In this document: positions 17,787 to 26,027 of the stretch, piece after piece
How positions within the stretch are numbered: the stretch's first letter is position 1
Layout: the number at the start of each line of letters is the position of its first letter
Source of the DNA: Catenibacillus scindens
GTDB taxonomy: Bacteria; Bacillota; Clostridia; Lachnospirales; Lachnospiraceae
Reading direction: 5' to 3'
Assembly (NCBI RefSeq): GCF_014202115.1
Contig: NZ_JACHFW010000019.1
Span: forward strand, 1-58,535
Length of the DNA stretch: 58,535 nt
Notes under the pieces: generated by a model
Databases searched by the model: none
Seen by the model: the letters and a program-made list of their open reading frames with translations, nothing else
What the model was told of the DNA's origin: nothing
Made by a program: the position numbers and the translations under genes

Positions 17787-18341
17787 TCAAACCCTTCCTT
17801 TCTTTATTAGTGGAATCAGCCGCTTTCCAAGAAATGCCCCAACGATACATTTCACAATATCTCCAGGGATTGTCGCCAGAAAGCAGTAGATAAACAATGC
17901 CTGAAGCCCTATAGGATTTCCAAGATAAAAATTTCGGATCACATAATAGTAGGCCATTCCCACAGTATAGATCACGGCAAGTCCGGCAAAATTGGCCCCA
18001 AGAATGCGCCGGTATCCGGGATTACTTTTTTTGTGGGCAATAGTTCCGGTCACAAAAGCGCCGGCCGCAAACCCGATGAGATACCCGAAACTTGGCTGAA
18101 AAACATAGCCGATGCCGCCGCCCTGGGTAAAAATCGGCAGTCCGATAAGTCCCAGCAAAATGTAAATACACACGGACAGGCCGCCTATTTTGCCTCCCAG
18201 GAGCAGCCCTGCCAGCATTGTAAACATGTTCTGCATTGTAATCGGCAGCATAGGTATAGGTATGGTTATAAAAGCCCCCACCGCAATGAGGGCCACAAAC
18301 ATGGCGCACAAAATCATCTCTGTCGTTTTTGTTTTCTTCAA
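17787..18341 (-). CDS. bioY: BioY, biotin ECF transporter substrate-binding component
   Basis: A 184-residue membrane protein with about six hydrophobic segments and the family signatures QNMFTMLAGLLLGGKIG and GLPIFTQGGGIGYVFQPSFG. BioY binds biotin in the membrane and works with an ECF energising module encoded elsewhere. The likely start is TTG at 18341, because AGGAGG sits exactly 7 bases upstream; an in-frame GTG at 18359 overlaps that site. It follows birA by 49 bases and should be co-transcribed with it. No biotin synthesis gene is in the window, which suggests scavenging. Confidence 0.9.
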   Translation of the reverse strand: MKKTKTTEMILCAMFVALIAVGAFITIPIPMLPITMQNMFTMLAGLLLGGKIGGLSVCIYILLGLIGLPIFTQGGGIGYVFQPSFGYLIGFAAGAFVTGTIAHKKSNPGYRRILGANFAGLAVIYTVGMAYYYVIRNFYLGNPIGLQALFIYCFLATIPGDIVKCIVGAFLGKRLIPLIKKGRV

Positions 18342-18390
18342 AACGTTTCCTCCTGTCACGGGACTTATCCCCCTTATTCCGTCATTTTTC

Positions 18391-19368
18391 TTAAATCAGG
18401 CGAATGCTGATCTCCCCGGAAGACAGGCAGTCTTTCTGTCCATCCGCATACTCAACTACAAGGCGGCATTCATCATCCACGTCCAGGGCGCGTGCCTTCT
18501 TTTGTCCCTCCGGCGAGATAACATTGATTTCTTTTCCGATGGCCAGACTCATGTCCCGGTATTTGTTTACATAGACGCTGTGATCTTTAGATATATAATA
18601 ATTCATAAAATGATTGAGAAATGCTGCGGCGAGAGCATTTTTCCCATCTTTTTGCCGTTCTGTGAAAACCGATCCCGCAATCCGGGAGATTTCATCAGGG
18701 AACCCGCCCTGTGGGGCGTAGGCGTTTATGCCTATGCCAAGAACCGCATATTCCAGGCTGTTATTCTCCATGCCGAGGGACGCTTCTGTTAAGATCCCAC
18801 AGACCTTTTTTCCGTCAATAAAAATATCATTGACCCATTTAATACCCGCAGGCCGTCCGGAAACCTCCCGGACAGCCTCACAGGCTGCCGCCGCAGCCAT
18901 AGTGGTAATCTTCACCGCCCGATCCGGCGTAATCCCCTCCGGACGAAGGAGAATACTCATATAAATCCCTGTATTTTCCGGCGAGTAAAAGCTGCGCCCC
19001 AGCCGGCCTCTTCCGGCGGTCTGCCTGCCTGAGATCACTGTACAGCCTTCCCTGGCGCCCCCGTTGGCCTTCTCCCGCAGCCAGGAGTTGGTGGACGTCA
19101 CCTCCGGAAGCACATTCAGTTGGATAGAACTGCAGGCTTCATTAAGATATTTTTGGATGCCCTGGGCTGAAAGAATATCCGTGTCCTCTGAAAGACAGTA
19201 GCCTCTGTTTGGCACAGCGTCAATAACATAGCCTTCGCTTCGCAGAGCGTTCACCCCTTTCCAGACTGCAGTCCTGGAAAGAGCCAGCTTATCCGCCAGC
19301 TCCTCCCCGGAAAAATAAATTCCTTTATGTTCCTCAAATAGAGCAAGAAGTTTTTCTTTCGTCGTCAA
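18391..19368 (-). CDS. birA: Bifunctional biotin ligase/biotin operon repressor BirA
   Basis: About 325 residues: an N-terminal winged helix (KEKLLALFEEHKGIYFSGEELADKL), then the ligase domain with GRQTAGRGRLGRSF, the biotinyl-AMP loop, KWVNDIFIDGKKVCGIL and a short C-terminal SH3-like domain. It attaches biotin to carboxylase subunits and represses biotin genes. The preferred start is TTG at 19368: AGAGGTG ends 6 bases upstream, and the promoter inside the BirA operator would start transcription past the ATG at 19398. In-frame starts at 19398 and 19407 exist. It is followed by bioY. Confidence 0.9.
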   Translation of the reverse strand: MTTKEKLLALFEEHKGIYFSGEELADKLALSRTAVWKGVNALRSEGYVIDAVPNRGYCLSEDTDILSAQGIQKYLNEACSSIQLNVLPEVTSTNSWLREKANGGAREGCTVISGRQTAGRGRLGRSFYSPENTGIYMSILLRPEGITPDRAVKITTMAAAAACEAVREVSGRPAGIKWVNDIFIDGKKVCGILTEASLGMENNSLEYAVLGIGINAYAPQGGFPDEISRIAGSVFTERQKDGKNALAAAFLNHFMNYYISKDHSVYVNKYRDMSLAIGKEINVISPEGQKKARALDVDDECRLVVEYADGQKDCLSSGEISIRLI

Positions 19369-19388
19369 TTTTTTCACCTCTGGTAATG

Positions 19389-19417
19389 AGGATAACATGG
19401 AACCCAAAGATTGTCAA
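19389..19417 (-). promoter_or_regulatory. birA promoter
   Basis: On the minus strand TTGACA (19417-19412) and TATCCT (19394-19389) are 17 bases apart. The -35 box lies inside one arm of the BirA operator, so repressor binding would block it. Confidence 0.6.
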
Positions 19418-19442
19418 CCAATAATGCACTTGAAGTTGACAA
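19411..19442. promoter_or_regulatory. BirA operator
   Basis: Perfect inverted repeat TTGTCAAC (19411-19418), 16 bases, GTTGACAA (19435-19442). This matches the architecture of known Firmicute BirA boxes (TTGTAAAC-N16-GTTTACAA). It lies directly upstream of birA-bioY, indicating autoregulation by biotinyl-AMP-bound BirA. Confidence 0.88.
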
Positions 19443-19520
19443 TAGACAAAATCTTTCAGATATAAGAAACCGGCAGGCCAGAAACTTTCACTTCCTTAAA
19501 ATGTGCGCCGCCGGACACGC

Positions 19521-19560
19521 AAAAAAATATAGCAGCAATCTGATGATCACTGCTATATTT
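19521..19560 (-). terminator. Terminator after the second carboxylesterase
   Basis: An 11-bp perfect stem (19525-19535 with 19550-19560), followed on the minus strand by a T run. It ends the binding-protein/carboxylesterase transcript. Confidence 0.8.
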
Positions 19561-19566
19561 AAAAGG

Positions 19567-20946
19567 CTATTCTTTTTTATCCATATCTACAGGTTTAAAA
19601 ACCGCCTGGCATTTTACATCAAGAATCATTTCGCAAGGATGCTCCCTAGTGTATGACGGCCATTGAGGAAGACCTGTCCCATTGGGTTTTCCCGATTTCA
19701 TGAAATTCGTCCAGTAGGACACCATCGTCTCAGATAACTGATAGTCTGCTTCTGTCATAGGTCTCCAACATTTTCCAAGAGTTCCAAACATATACCACAG
19801 TTCGCTGCTGTGAAACGCCTGGGCGTTATCTCCCGGCAAATCCCTTGTAAAATAATAAACATAACATGGACTGTGGTGATTTTCTTCCATTTTCAAGGCC
19901 CAGCGCCGGCAGCCTGCCTGAAAGCGGCTGTCCCTTGCTAAAACCTCATCCAAAGTTACCGTCATATCATTTTTTGTTGTCCCGATTATCATGGGAACAT
20001 CGGCAATCCGGCCTTCTTCCACAAGCTGGTCTTCCGAACCGGGAAATAAAACATGATTTTCCACAGGGGAGAACGCCAGCCCGCCTCCCATAGCACCTAC
20101 CCGGGCATAGACTTTTTCCTGGATCTGGCACATCTCCGTTTCAGAAATGGCCCGAAATTCTTCAAGAGAATGGACTCCGGCAGCTTCCACAGCATAACCT
20201 CCCCGTTTTAACGCCTCATCCATTGGGATCAGTTTTCCAAGAAGCGCGGGATAGCTGGCACCGCTTTGCAGAATTGCTTTGGAAAACCTGCCCTTTTGGG
20301 ACGGTATCGACAAGATTGCCTGTACGCTCATACAGCCGGCGGATTGGCCGAAAATCGTAATATTGTCCGGATCGCCGCCAAAAAACCGGATATTTTCCCG
20401 TACCCATTCCAGGGCTGTGATCTGGTCAAGAATCCCGTAGTTGCCGCAGGCGCGGCTGTCCTCTTTTTCAAGCCAGGGATGTGCAAGAAAACCGTAAATT
20501 CCCAGCCTGTAGTTAATGGTCACAAGGATAACACCTTTTTTGGCATACGCCTCTGTCCGAAAAGTGATTTCGTGGCCACAGCCGCCCATAAATGCGCCGC
20601 CATGAATATAAAAGGCAACCGGCATCAGAGTCTCTGATTTCTCTTTGGGCGTCCATATGTTTAAAAACAGGCCATTTTCAGAAGCGGGATTATTGCTGAC
20701 CGGGTCCTGATGAAATTCCCGGGTCATCGGCGTCTCCGGGGCGTTGGACCAGTCCCGCTGCGCACTCTGATTGCCAAAATGATCCGCTTTTAAAACCTCT
20801 GTCCACGGTTCCGCTTTCTCGGGAGCTTTCCATCTCAGACCGCCCACCGGAGGTTTTGCGTAAGGAATCCCTTTATATACAACACACGCTCCCTCTTCAA
20901 CGCCCTGAACCGGGCCGCTGTTTGTTTTTATAATCTCTGCTGCCAT
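19567..20946 (-). CDS. Type-B carboxylesterase (second copy)
   Basis: A 459-residue paralogue of the esterase at 1188-2534. The nucleophile is Ser202 (GQSAGCMS), the oxyanion loop is HGGAFMGG (115-122), and the catalytic His lies in FHSSELWYMFG. The acid residue is probably Asp in GTTKNDM. It has no signal peptide. It starts 18 bases after the stop of the solute-binding lipoprotein at 20965, so the two are one operon. This suggests that the lipoprotein's ligand is an ester, perhaps an acylated oligosaccharide, which is inference. Confidence 0.88.
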   Translation of the reverse strand: MAAEIIKTNSGPVQGVEEGACVVYKGIPYAKPPVGGLRWKAPEKAEPWTEVLKADHFGNQSAQRDWSNAPETPMTREFHQDPVSNNPASENGLFLNIWTPKEKSETLMPVAFYIHGGAFMGGCGHEITFRTEAYAKKGVILVTINYRLGIYGFLAHPWLEKEDSRACGNYGILDQITALEWVRENIRFFGGDPDNITIFGQSAGCMSVQAILSIPSQKGRFSKAILQSGASYPALLGKLIPMDEALKRGGYAVEAAGVHSLEEFRAISETEMCQIQEKVYARVGAMGGGLAFSPVENHVLFPGSEDQLVEEGRIADVPMIIGTTKNDMTVTLDEVLARDSRFQAGCRRWALKMEENHHSPCYVYYFTRDLPGDNAQAFHSSELWYMFGTLGKCWRPMTEADYQLSETMVSYWTNFMKSGKPNGTGLPQWPSYTREHPCEMILDVKCQAVFKPVDMDKKE

Positions 20947-20964
20947 AAAAATCTCCTGTCCTTT

Positions 20965-22602
20965 TTACTGGGCCAGCCATTCATTAAGCTGTGCCTGATA
21001 TTCCGCAATGATCTTGTCCGCGCCGGAACTCTTTAATTTCTCAATAAATTCATTATAGATGGCCTCATCTGCCATGCCTGTTCCCACCTGAGAATCATAC
21101 TCGTTAATAATATTGGTAACCATACCAATCTCTGTGGATACCGCGCTGGTGTCGCAGGCAAAACCAAGATATGGTGAAATCGGCGCTGCGGCCATTGTTG
21201 CCTCCTCGATCTCATTTAAGTTTGCCGGTGATCCTTCCCATGGCGTTACCGCGAATTTATTGACTGCCATGTAATCCGCGCCGTGATATGCCGGATTTTC
21301 ATTGCCCGGAATATAATGTGCCACACCGTCTTCGCCGATTTCATAATCCACACCTTCAATACCCCATGTCATAAGATTGGCAATACGGCTGTCGGCAAAC
21401 ATCATTTCCAGAAAAGTTACAGCAGCTTCCGGAGCCTGGGAATTTGTGGGCACCGCCCATGTAAATTTCGTCAGACTTGCTGTAGAAATAGGCATATCCA
21501 TGATCTTGACAGCGGTCATATCTGTCCCGCAGGAAACGCTGGCGCTGGCCAGAGACGTAGGGCTGTTGTTGCTGTTAACCAGGTAAGCGAAGACAACATT
21601 GGATTTTACCAGCTCTCCCGCCATCTCCGCGCTGATGCCTACATCTTCATACATATATCCCTTCTCACACCAGCTTTTAAAACGTTCAAATGTCTTTTTA
21701 TAGCCTTCTGTTTCGTAGTTCAGCTTAACCGTTGTATCCTCACCGGTAGGATCTACAGCGACCATAAACTGTGTATCCCCGAGACCATCGGCATATGTAC
21801 AATCTGCAAAATTATCAGCATCCAGATAAGCTGTCTGTAAAGCGGAAATCTTACATCCAACTCCTGACAAATGCCCCCATTGGTCACTGTTTTTTACCGC
21901 CTCGAGAATTTCTTCAAATTCTGTAAAGGACGTCATGTTCTGGGCTTTCTCCAGCATTCCCAGATCTTCCAGCACATCGGTGCGCATATAGATATAAATA
22001 CCGCTGGAAAAGTTCTGATAACAGGTCACGCCGTAAATATCTCCGTTTACCACAGTTCCCTTCATATAATCCCCAATACCCTCCAAGGTTCTGGGCGCGT
22101 ATTCTTCCATCAGATCCGTAATATCCATAAGCTGTCCCTGGGCGGTCATAGCGCTGAAAGAACATGGCCCGCCGGGCAGTGTTATGAGAAGATCCACCGG
22201 CTCACTTGAAGACATCATTAAGGAAACCTGCTGTTCGTAACTTCCGATATCCATCTGTGTCAGATTTACGTGAATATTATATTCTTCTGTAATCTTATTG
22301 ATCTCATCTGCCACGGCCTGAACGCCTGTACTGGCAGCTCCCATACTGCAATAATAGACATTGACATCTTCAATATCATCCCATGTCACATTATAGTCTC
22401 CTGTCTGTGAAGACGCCGTATCTGTCTGGGCCAAATCTGAAGCCTCACCGTTTTCTTCTGTTCCGGCAGCTTCTGTCTGGCTTTCTTCAGACACGTCTGT
22501 CCCCGCCGCAGACGACTCCTGAGATTCCGACTGACCACACCCGCAGATACCTGCCGCCAGCAATGAAGTCGCAAGGGCAGAAAATAACCATTTCTTATAC
22601 AT
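20965..22602 (-). CDS. Orphan extracellular solute-binding lipoprotein (DUF3502-like), second copy
   Basis: A 545-residue lipoprotein with signal and lipobox ICGC (about 18-22), then a Ser/Glu/Thr-rich linker to about 70 and a family 1-type binding protein whose C-terminal part resembles DUF3502. It shares many segments with the lipoprotein at 5249-6571. No permease or ATP-binding gene is next to it, so it must use a transporter encoded elsewhere or act as a receptor. AGAGGAGG precedes the ATG. A divergent AraC gene starts 163 bases away and probably controls it. Confidence 0.86.
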   Translation of the reverse strand: MYKKWLFSALATSLLAAGICGCGQSESQESSAAGTDVSEESQTEAAGTEENGEASDLAQTDTASSQTGDYNVTWDDIEDVNVYYCSMGAASTGVQAVADEINKITEEYNIHVNLTQMDIGSYEQQVSLMMSSSEPVDLLITLPGGPCSFSAMTAQGQLMDITDLMEEYAPRTLEGIGDYMKGTVVNGDIYGVTCYQNFSSGIYIYMRTDVLEDLGMLEKAQNMTSFTEFEEILEAVKNSDQWGHLSGVGCKISALQTAYLDADNFADCTYADGLGDTQFMVAVDPTGEDTTVKLNYETEGYKKTFERFKSWCEKGYMYEDVGISAEMAGELVKSNVVFAYLVNSNNSPTSLASASVSCGTDMTAVKIMDMPISTASLTKFTWAVPTNSQAPEAAVTFLEMMFADSRIANLMTWGIEGVDYEIGEDGVAHYIPGNENPAYHGADYMAVNKFAVTPWEGSPANLNEIEEATMAAAPISPYLGFACDTSAVSTEIGMVTNIINEYDSQVGTGMADEAIYNEFIEKLKSSGADKIIAEYQAQLNEWLAQ

Positions 22603-22765
22603 AAATATCCTCCTCTGATCTCATTGTAAAACCGTAAAAAACGGTATGTGATAACTCTGTCAGGTACCTGCTTTATATTCTTAATTATAGTCACTTGACA
22701 AAGAACTTCAATCTAAATATCATTATATTAATATAACAATTTCGTGATCTTTAAAGGAGGTTCCT

Positions 22766-23590
22766 ATGATTTTCCAGGTCCACCCCTATGAGTATATTGA
22801 AAATCTCCCTCTGTATTTTCTCAATATTCACTATAATCATCTCCAGGAAGCGATCCACCGTCCGGTAGGCGCTGATCACTACCGGTGGTTTTTTTGTATC
22901 AAAGGAAACGGAGAGCTGATCGTCAATCATCAGCTCTCCGTTATTCGAAAAGGTATGGGTTTTTTTCTCCAGCCCCGGGAGGCACACGGCTATTATCCCA
23001 CCTCATCCGACTGGACACTTCACCGTATCGCTTTTGACGGCGGCATCAGTAAGGCCCTTCTTAATCAACTCCATCTGACAGAATCCGGCTCCTACTATTT
23101 TTCAGATATCACACTATTTGACCGTTATATTTCACGGATCATGGATATCGAAGCCTCAGATCAGAAAAATAAAGGACTTACTCTGTCTGAAACCTGTTAT
23201 CGTTTTCTTCTCGATACTGCCCGATGCGTGACCAAAACCCATTTTAATCCCGTATCGGAAAAAAATATGCTGGTCATTAAAATTACCTCTTATTTAGAGG
23301 ATCACTACGCCGAAAATATCTCTCTGGACGAACTGGCGGTTCTTGTCAATTTGTCCCGGGATTATATGTGCGCCCTCTTTAAAAAAGCTACAAATTATAC
23401 GATTATCGGATATCTGACTCATCTGCGCCTTGAACACGCCTGCAATCTTCTTTTACAGTATCCCGAAAAAACCGCTGCTCAGATCGGACAGCTGTGCGGC
23501 TTTTCCAGTCCCAGTTACTTTGGAAAGATTTTCAAAAAAGCTCTGGGGGTTACTCCTAATGGTTATCGCCAGAAAAGCCACAGGTTTTAA
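22766..23590 (+). CDS. AraC family transcriptional regulator
   Basis: A 274-residue regulator. The N-terminal cupin/AraC-binding domain (about 15-140) contains the metal-like pattern WTLHRIAFDGG, and the C-terminal double helix-turn-helix (about 170-270) has ISLDELAVLVNLSRDYMCALFKKAT and IGQLCGFSSPSYFGKIFKK. It is divergent from the solute-binding lipoprotein and esterase pair and is likely their activator, with the ligand bound by the cupin. GGAGG precedes the ATG. The first 60 codons contain two strong inverted repeats, one followed by seven Ts. Confidence 0.9.
   Translation: MIFQVHPYEYIENLPLYFLNIHYNHLQEAIHRPVGADHYRWFFCIKGNGELIVNHQLSVIRKGMGFFLQPREAHGYYPTSSDWTLHRIAFDGGISKALLNQLHLTESGSYYFSDITLFDRYISRIMDIEASDQKNKGLTLSETCYRFLLDTARCVTKTHFNPVSEKNMLVIKITSYLEDHYAENISLDELAVLVNLSRDYMCALFKKATNYTIIGYLTHLRLEHACNLLLQYPEKTAAQIGQLCGFSSPSYFGKIFKKALGVTPNGYRQKSHRF
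22862..22940 (+). other. Intragenic hairpins, one terminator-like, in the AraC gene
   Basis: CCGGTAG (22862-22868) pairs with CTACCGG (22879-22885) and is followed 3 bases later by seven Ts. A second perfect 12-bp repeat (22909-22920 with 22929-22940) follows. Both lie inside codons 33-58, so they may attenuate readthrough or be chance. Confidence 0.35.
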
Positions 23591-23596
23591 ACTATT

Positions 23597-25147
23597 TTAC
23601 CGGCCTTCCTTAACTTCCTGAAACTCTTTCTGGATCTGCTGAGATGGCTGGGGCGTCAGCAGGGACACCACAACAATACACAGACATGAGAAAATAAACG
23701 CGGGCAGAAGCTCGTAGATATCCCACACGCCGCCGAGAGGGCGCACCAGAAGATTCCACACAAAGACCATCACCGCGCCGCCGAGCATTCCGGCAATGGC
23801 GCCGGCTCTTGTAGTCCGCTTCCAAAACAGTGAAAACAGCATGAGAGGCCCGAAAGTAGCGCCAAACCCGGCCCAGGCAAAACTTACTATTGTAAAGATC
23901 ACACTATTTTCATCCAGGGCAATAATAATCGCCACAACGGCAATGAGCAGCAGAGTCAGCCTGGATATATTCAGCACTTCCCTATCCGACGCTTTCTTTC
24001 TGAACAGGCCCTGGTAAATATTTTTAGCGAAGGCAGACGCCGCAATAAGCAAATAGGAGTCCGATGAACTTATGGTAGCCGCCAGGATTCCCGCCATAAC
24101 AAAGCCGGCGATAAGGGGCGGCAGAAGGTTTGTGGAAAGAAGAATAAAAATATTCTCCGCCTCTGAAGATGTTGTCAGGGATGTAGGGAATAATGTCCTT
24201 CCCATAAGACCGATAAAAACAGCAATCGACAGAGAGATCACGACCCACACGGTGGCAATGCGGCGTGAACGCTTCAGTTCGCTCTCACGGCGGATCGCCA
24301 TAAACCGGAGCAATACCTGGGGAACACCAAAATATCCAAGGCCCCAGGCAAGGGCTGAGGCAACAGGCAGGATACCATAGGACGCCGCCTCCCCAAAAAG
24401 AGGTGTGCCGCCGGCTGCCTGCTGTACACCGTCCACAGTCTCTGGAGTGGCAATTCCGAAGAAATCGAAAAATCCAGGAATCGACCGCACGTTATCAATA
24501 ACAGCACCGATACCTCCTGCCGACACCGTTCCCACACATACAATGACAATAAGGGCAACGATCATAACAACCGCCTGCATAAAGTCAGAGGCGCTCTCCG
24601 CAAGAAAGCCTCCGATAATAGTATAGATCAGAACGAATACAGCGCCCACGATCATCATAGGAACATAGGGCATATCAAAGAGTGTTGAAAACAGTTTGCC
24701 GCAGGTCACCAGGCAGCTTGCCGCGTACACGGTAAAAAAGATGAGAATAAATACCGCCGCCATAGTCATAATCACTTTACGTTTCTCATGGAAACGATTT
24801 GAAAAATATTCCGGGATAGTGATGGCGTTGGCCTTCTCACTGTACCGGCGCAGCCGCCTGGATACGATGAGCCAGTTAATGTAAGTTCCGGCAGCCAGGC
24901 CGATGGCTGTCCAGGCCGCGTCAGCGATACCGCACCAGTAGGCAACGCCGGGCAGGCCCATGAGCAGCCATCCCGACATATCTGACGCCTCCGCGCTCAT
25001 GGCCGTCACCCACGGCCCAAGGCTTCGCCCTCCGAGAAAATAGGCGTCGGAGCTGGCGTTTGCCTTTCTCGCAAAAGTCACTCCCAAAATAATGACCGCT
25101 GCCATGTAGATCACCATGGCAATCAGAATTTGTAATGTGTCTCCCAT
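23597..25147 (-). CDS. Sodium/solute symporter (PutP-like, SSS family)
   Basis: A 516-residue membrane protein with about 12-13 hydrophobic segments, matching PutP-type sodium:solute symporters. It shows the family segments GGRSLGPWVTAMSAEASDMSG, AESASDFMQAVVM and AGILAATISSSDSYLL with conserved Ser residues at the sodium site. The sequence looks like a proline permease, but its position just downstream of a pyrimidine-degradation operon leaves room for another substrate, such as a pathway intermediate. A terminator-like hairpin lies between it and the kinase-like gene upstream, so it may have its own promoter. Confidence 0.85.
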   Translation of the reverse strand: MGDTLQILIAMVIYMAAVIILGVTFARKANASSDAYFLGGRSLGPWVTAMSAEASDMSGWLLMGLPGVAYWCGIADAAWTAIGLAAGTYINWLIVSRRLRRYSEKANAITIPEYFSNRFHEKRKVIMTMAAVFILIFFTVYAASCLVTCGKLFSTLFDMPYVPMMIVGAVFVLIYTIIGGFLAESASDFMQAVVMIVALIVIVCVGTVSAGGIGAVIDNVRSIPGFFDFFGIATPETVDGVQQAAGGTPLFGEAASYGILPVASALAWGLGYFGVPQVLLRFMAIRRESELKRSRRIATVWVVISLSIAVFIGLMGRTLFPTSLTTSSEAENIFILLSTNLLPPLIAGFVMAGILAATISSSDSYLLIAASAFAKNIYQGLFRKKASDREVLNISRLTLLLIAVVAIIIALDENSVIFTIVSFAWAGFGATFGPLMLFSLFWKRTTRAGAIAGMLGGAVMVFVWNLLVRPLGGVWDIYELLPAFIFSCLCIVVVSLLTPQPSQQIQKEFQEVKEGR

Positions 25148-25320
25148 TCCATTAGTCCTTTCTGTGTTCTATACCTTAATAGAGTATCATGGTATATTTA
25201 TTTATGCTTTTTGCATAATTATGTCATTGATTATAAACACTTTCCAGGGTTTTTGCAATTATTTTCCAGAATTTTTTTACAAAAACAGAATATTTATACA
25301 TTTTCCGGACAAGGGGCGAA

Positions 25321-25366
25321 AAAAAATACCCTCACCCGGACGGAATTTCGGATGGGGGTATTTTAA
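25321..25366. terminator. Bidirectional terminator upstream of the symporter gene
   Basis: Arms 25323-25338 and 25349-25364 pair at 14 of 16 positions, with A and T runs on both outer sides. It ends the operon whose last gene stops at 25378. Confidence 0.75.
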
Positions 25367-25377
25367 TTTCATACCAT

Positions 25378-26007
25378 TCATTCGCCAAACTTAATTTTTA
25401 TATAATCTTTTATGACCTGCACGCATTTTTCCCGGCCCACCCGGTCGCTGTTCAGCACCATATCGTAATTAATGGGGTTCGTCCAGTCCTTCCCGGAGGT
25501 ATAATACCGGTAATACTTCGCCCGGTATTTATCTGTAGACTGGATCAGATAATTGGCCCTCTTTTCCGAGACGTGCATTTTCTCCATAATAGATTTTACG
25601 CAGGCAGCCCTTGGCGCTTCTATGTAAACACTGATAACATTATCATAATCCCGGAGAATATCATCCGCGCATTTTCCGATAATAATACAGCTTTCGGTTT
25701 TCGCCAGGGTGCGGATGATTTCCGCCTGGATATTAAACACATTGACATCGGACGTAAAGTCTTTTTCCATAGGCTCCAGGACATTACTTGTGGGAGGCAT
25801 CCTCCGGAGGAAAGTGGTCAGGTATCTGCCCCGCAGCTTTTCATCCGTTTCAACGAAAACGCTTTCGTCAATGCCGCTCTGGTCCGAGGCCATGGTCAGA
25901 ATCTGGCGCTCATAACAGGGGATCCCCAGTTCTTTTCCCAACCGGGTTCCAATATCTTTTCCGCCGCTGCCAAACCCCCGGGCAATCGTAATGACATAAT
26001 TTTTCAT
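25378..26007 (-). CDS. Cytidylate kinase-like family protein
   Basis: A 209-residue P-loop protein of the cytidylate kinase-like family (PF13189). The N-terminal strand and loop ITIARGFGSGGKDIG match the family's modified Walker A, and a CIIIGKCADDIL segment follows. Members are common in clostridia, often beside transporters, and their substrate is unclear. Genuine Cmk proteins are distinct. It is 20 bases downstream of the amidohydrolase gene, so it is the last gene of the pyrimidine operon. It may phosphorylate a nucleotide or have a regulatory role; the sequence does not decide. The ATG at 26007 is chosen over a GTG that overlaps the GGAGGG site. Confidence 0.8.
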   Translation of the reverse strand: MKNYVITIARGFGSGGKDIGTRLGKELGIPCYERQILTMASDQSGIDESVFVETDEKLRGRYLTTFLRRMPPTSNVLEPMEKDFTSDVNVFNIQAEIIRTLAKTESCIIIGKCADDILRDYDNVISVYIEAPRAACVKSIMEKMHVSEKRANYLIQSTDKYRAKYYRYYTSGKDWTNPINYDMVLNSDRVGREKCVQVIKDYIKIKFGE

Positions 26008-26027
26008 GGATTTATACACCCTCCAAT

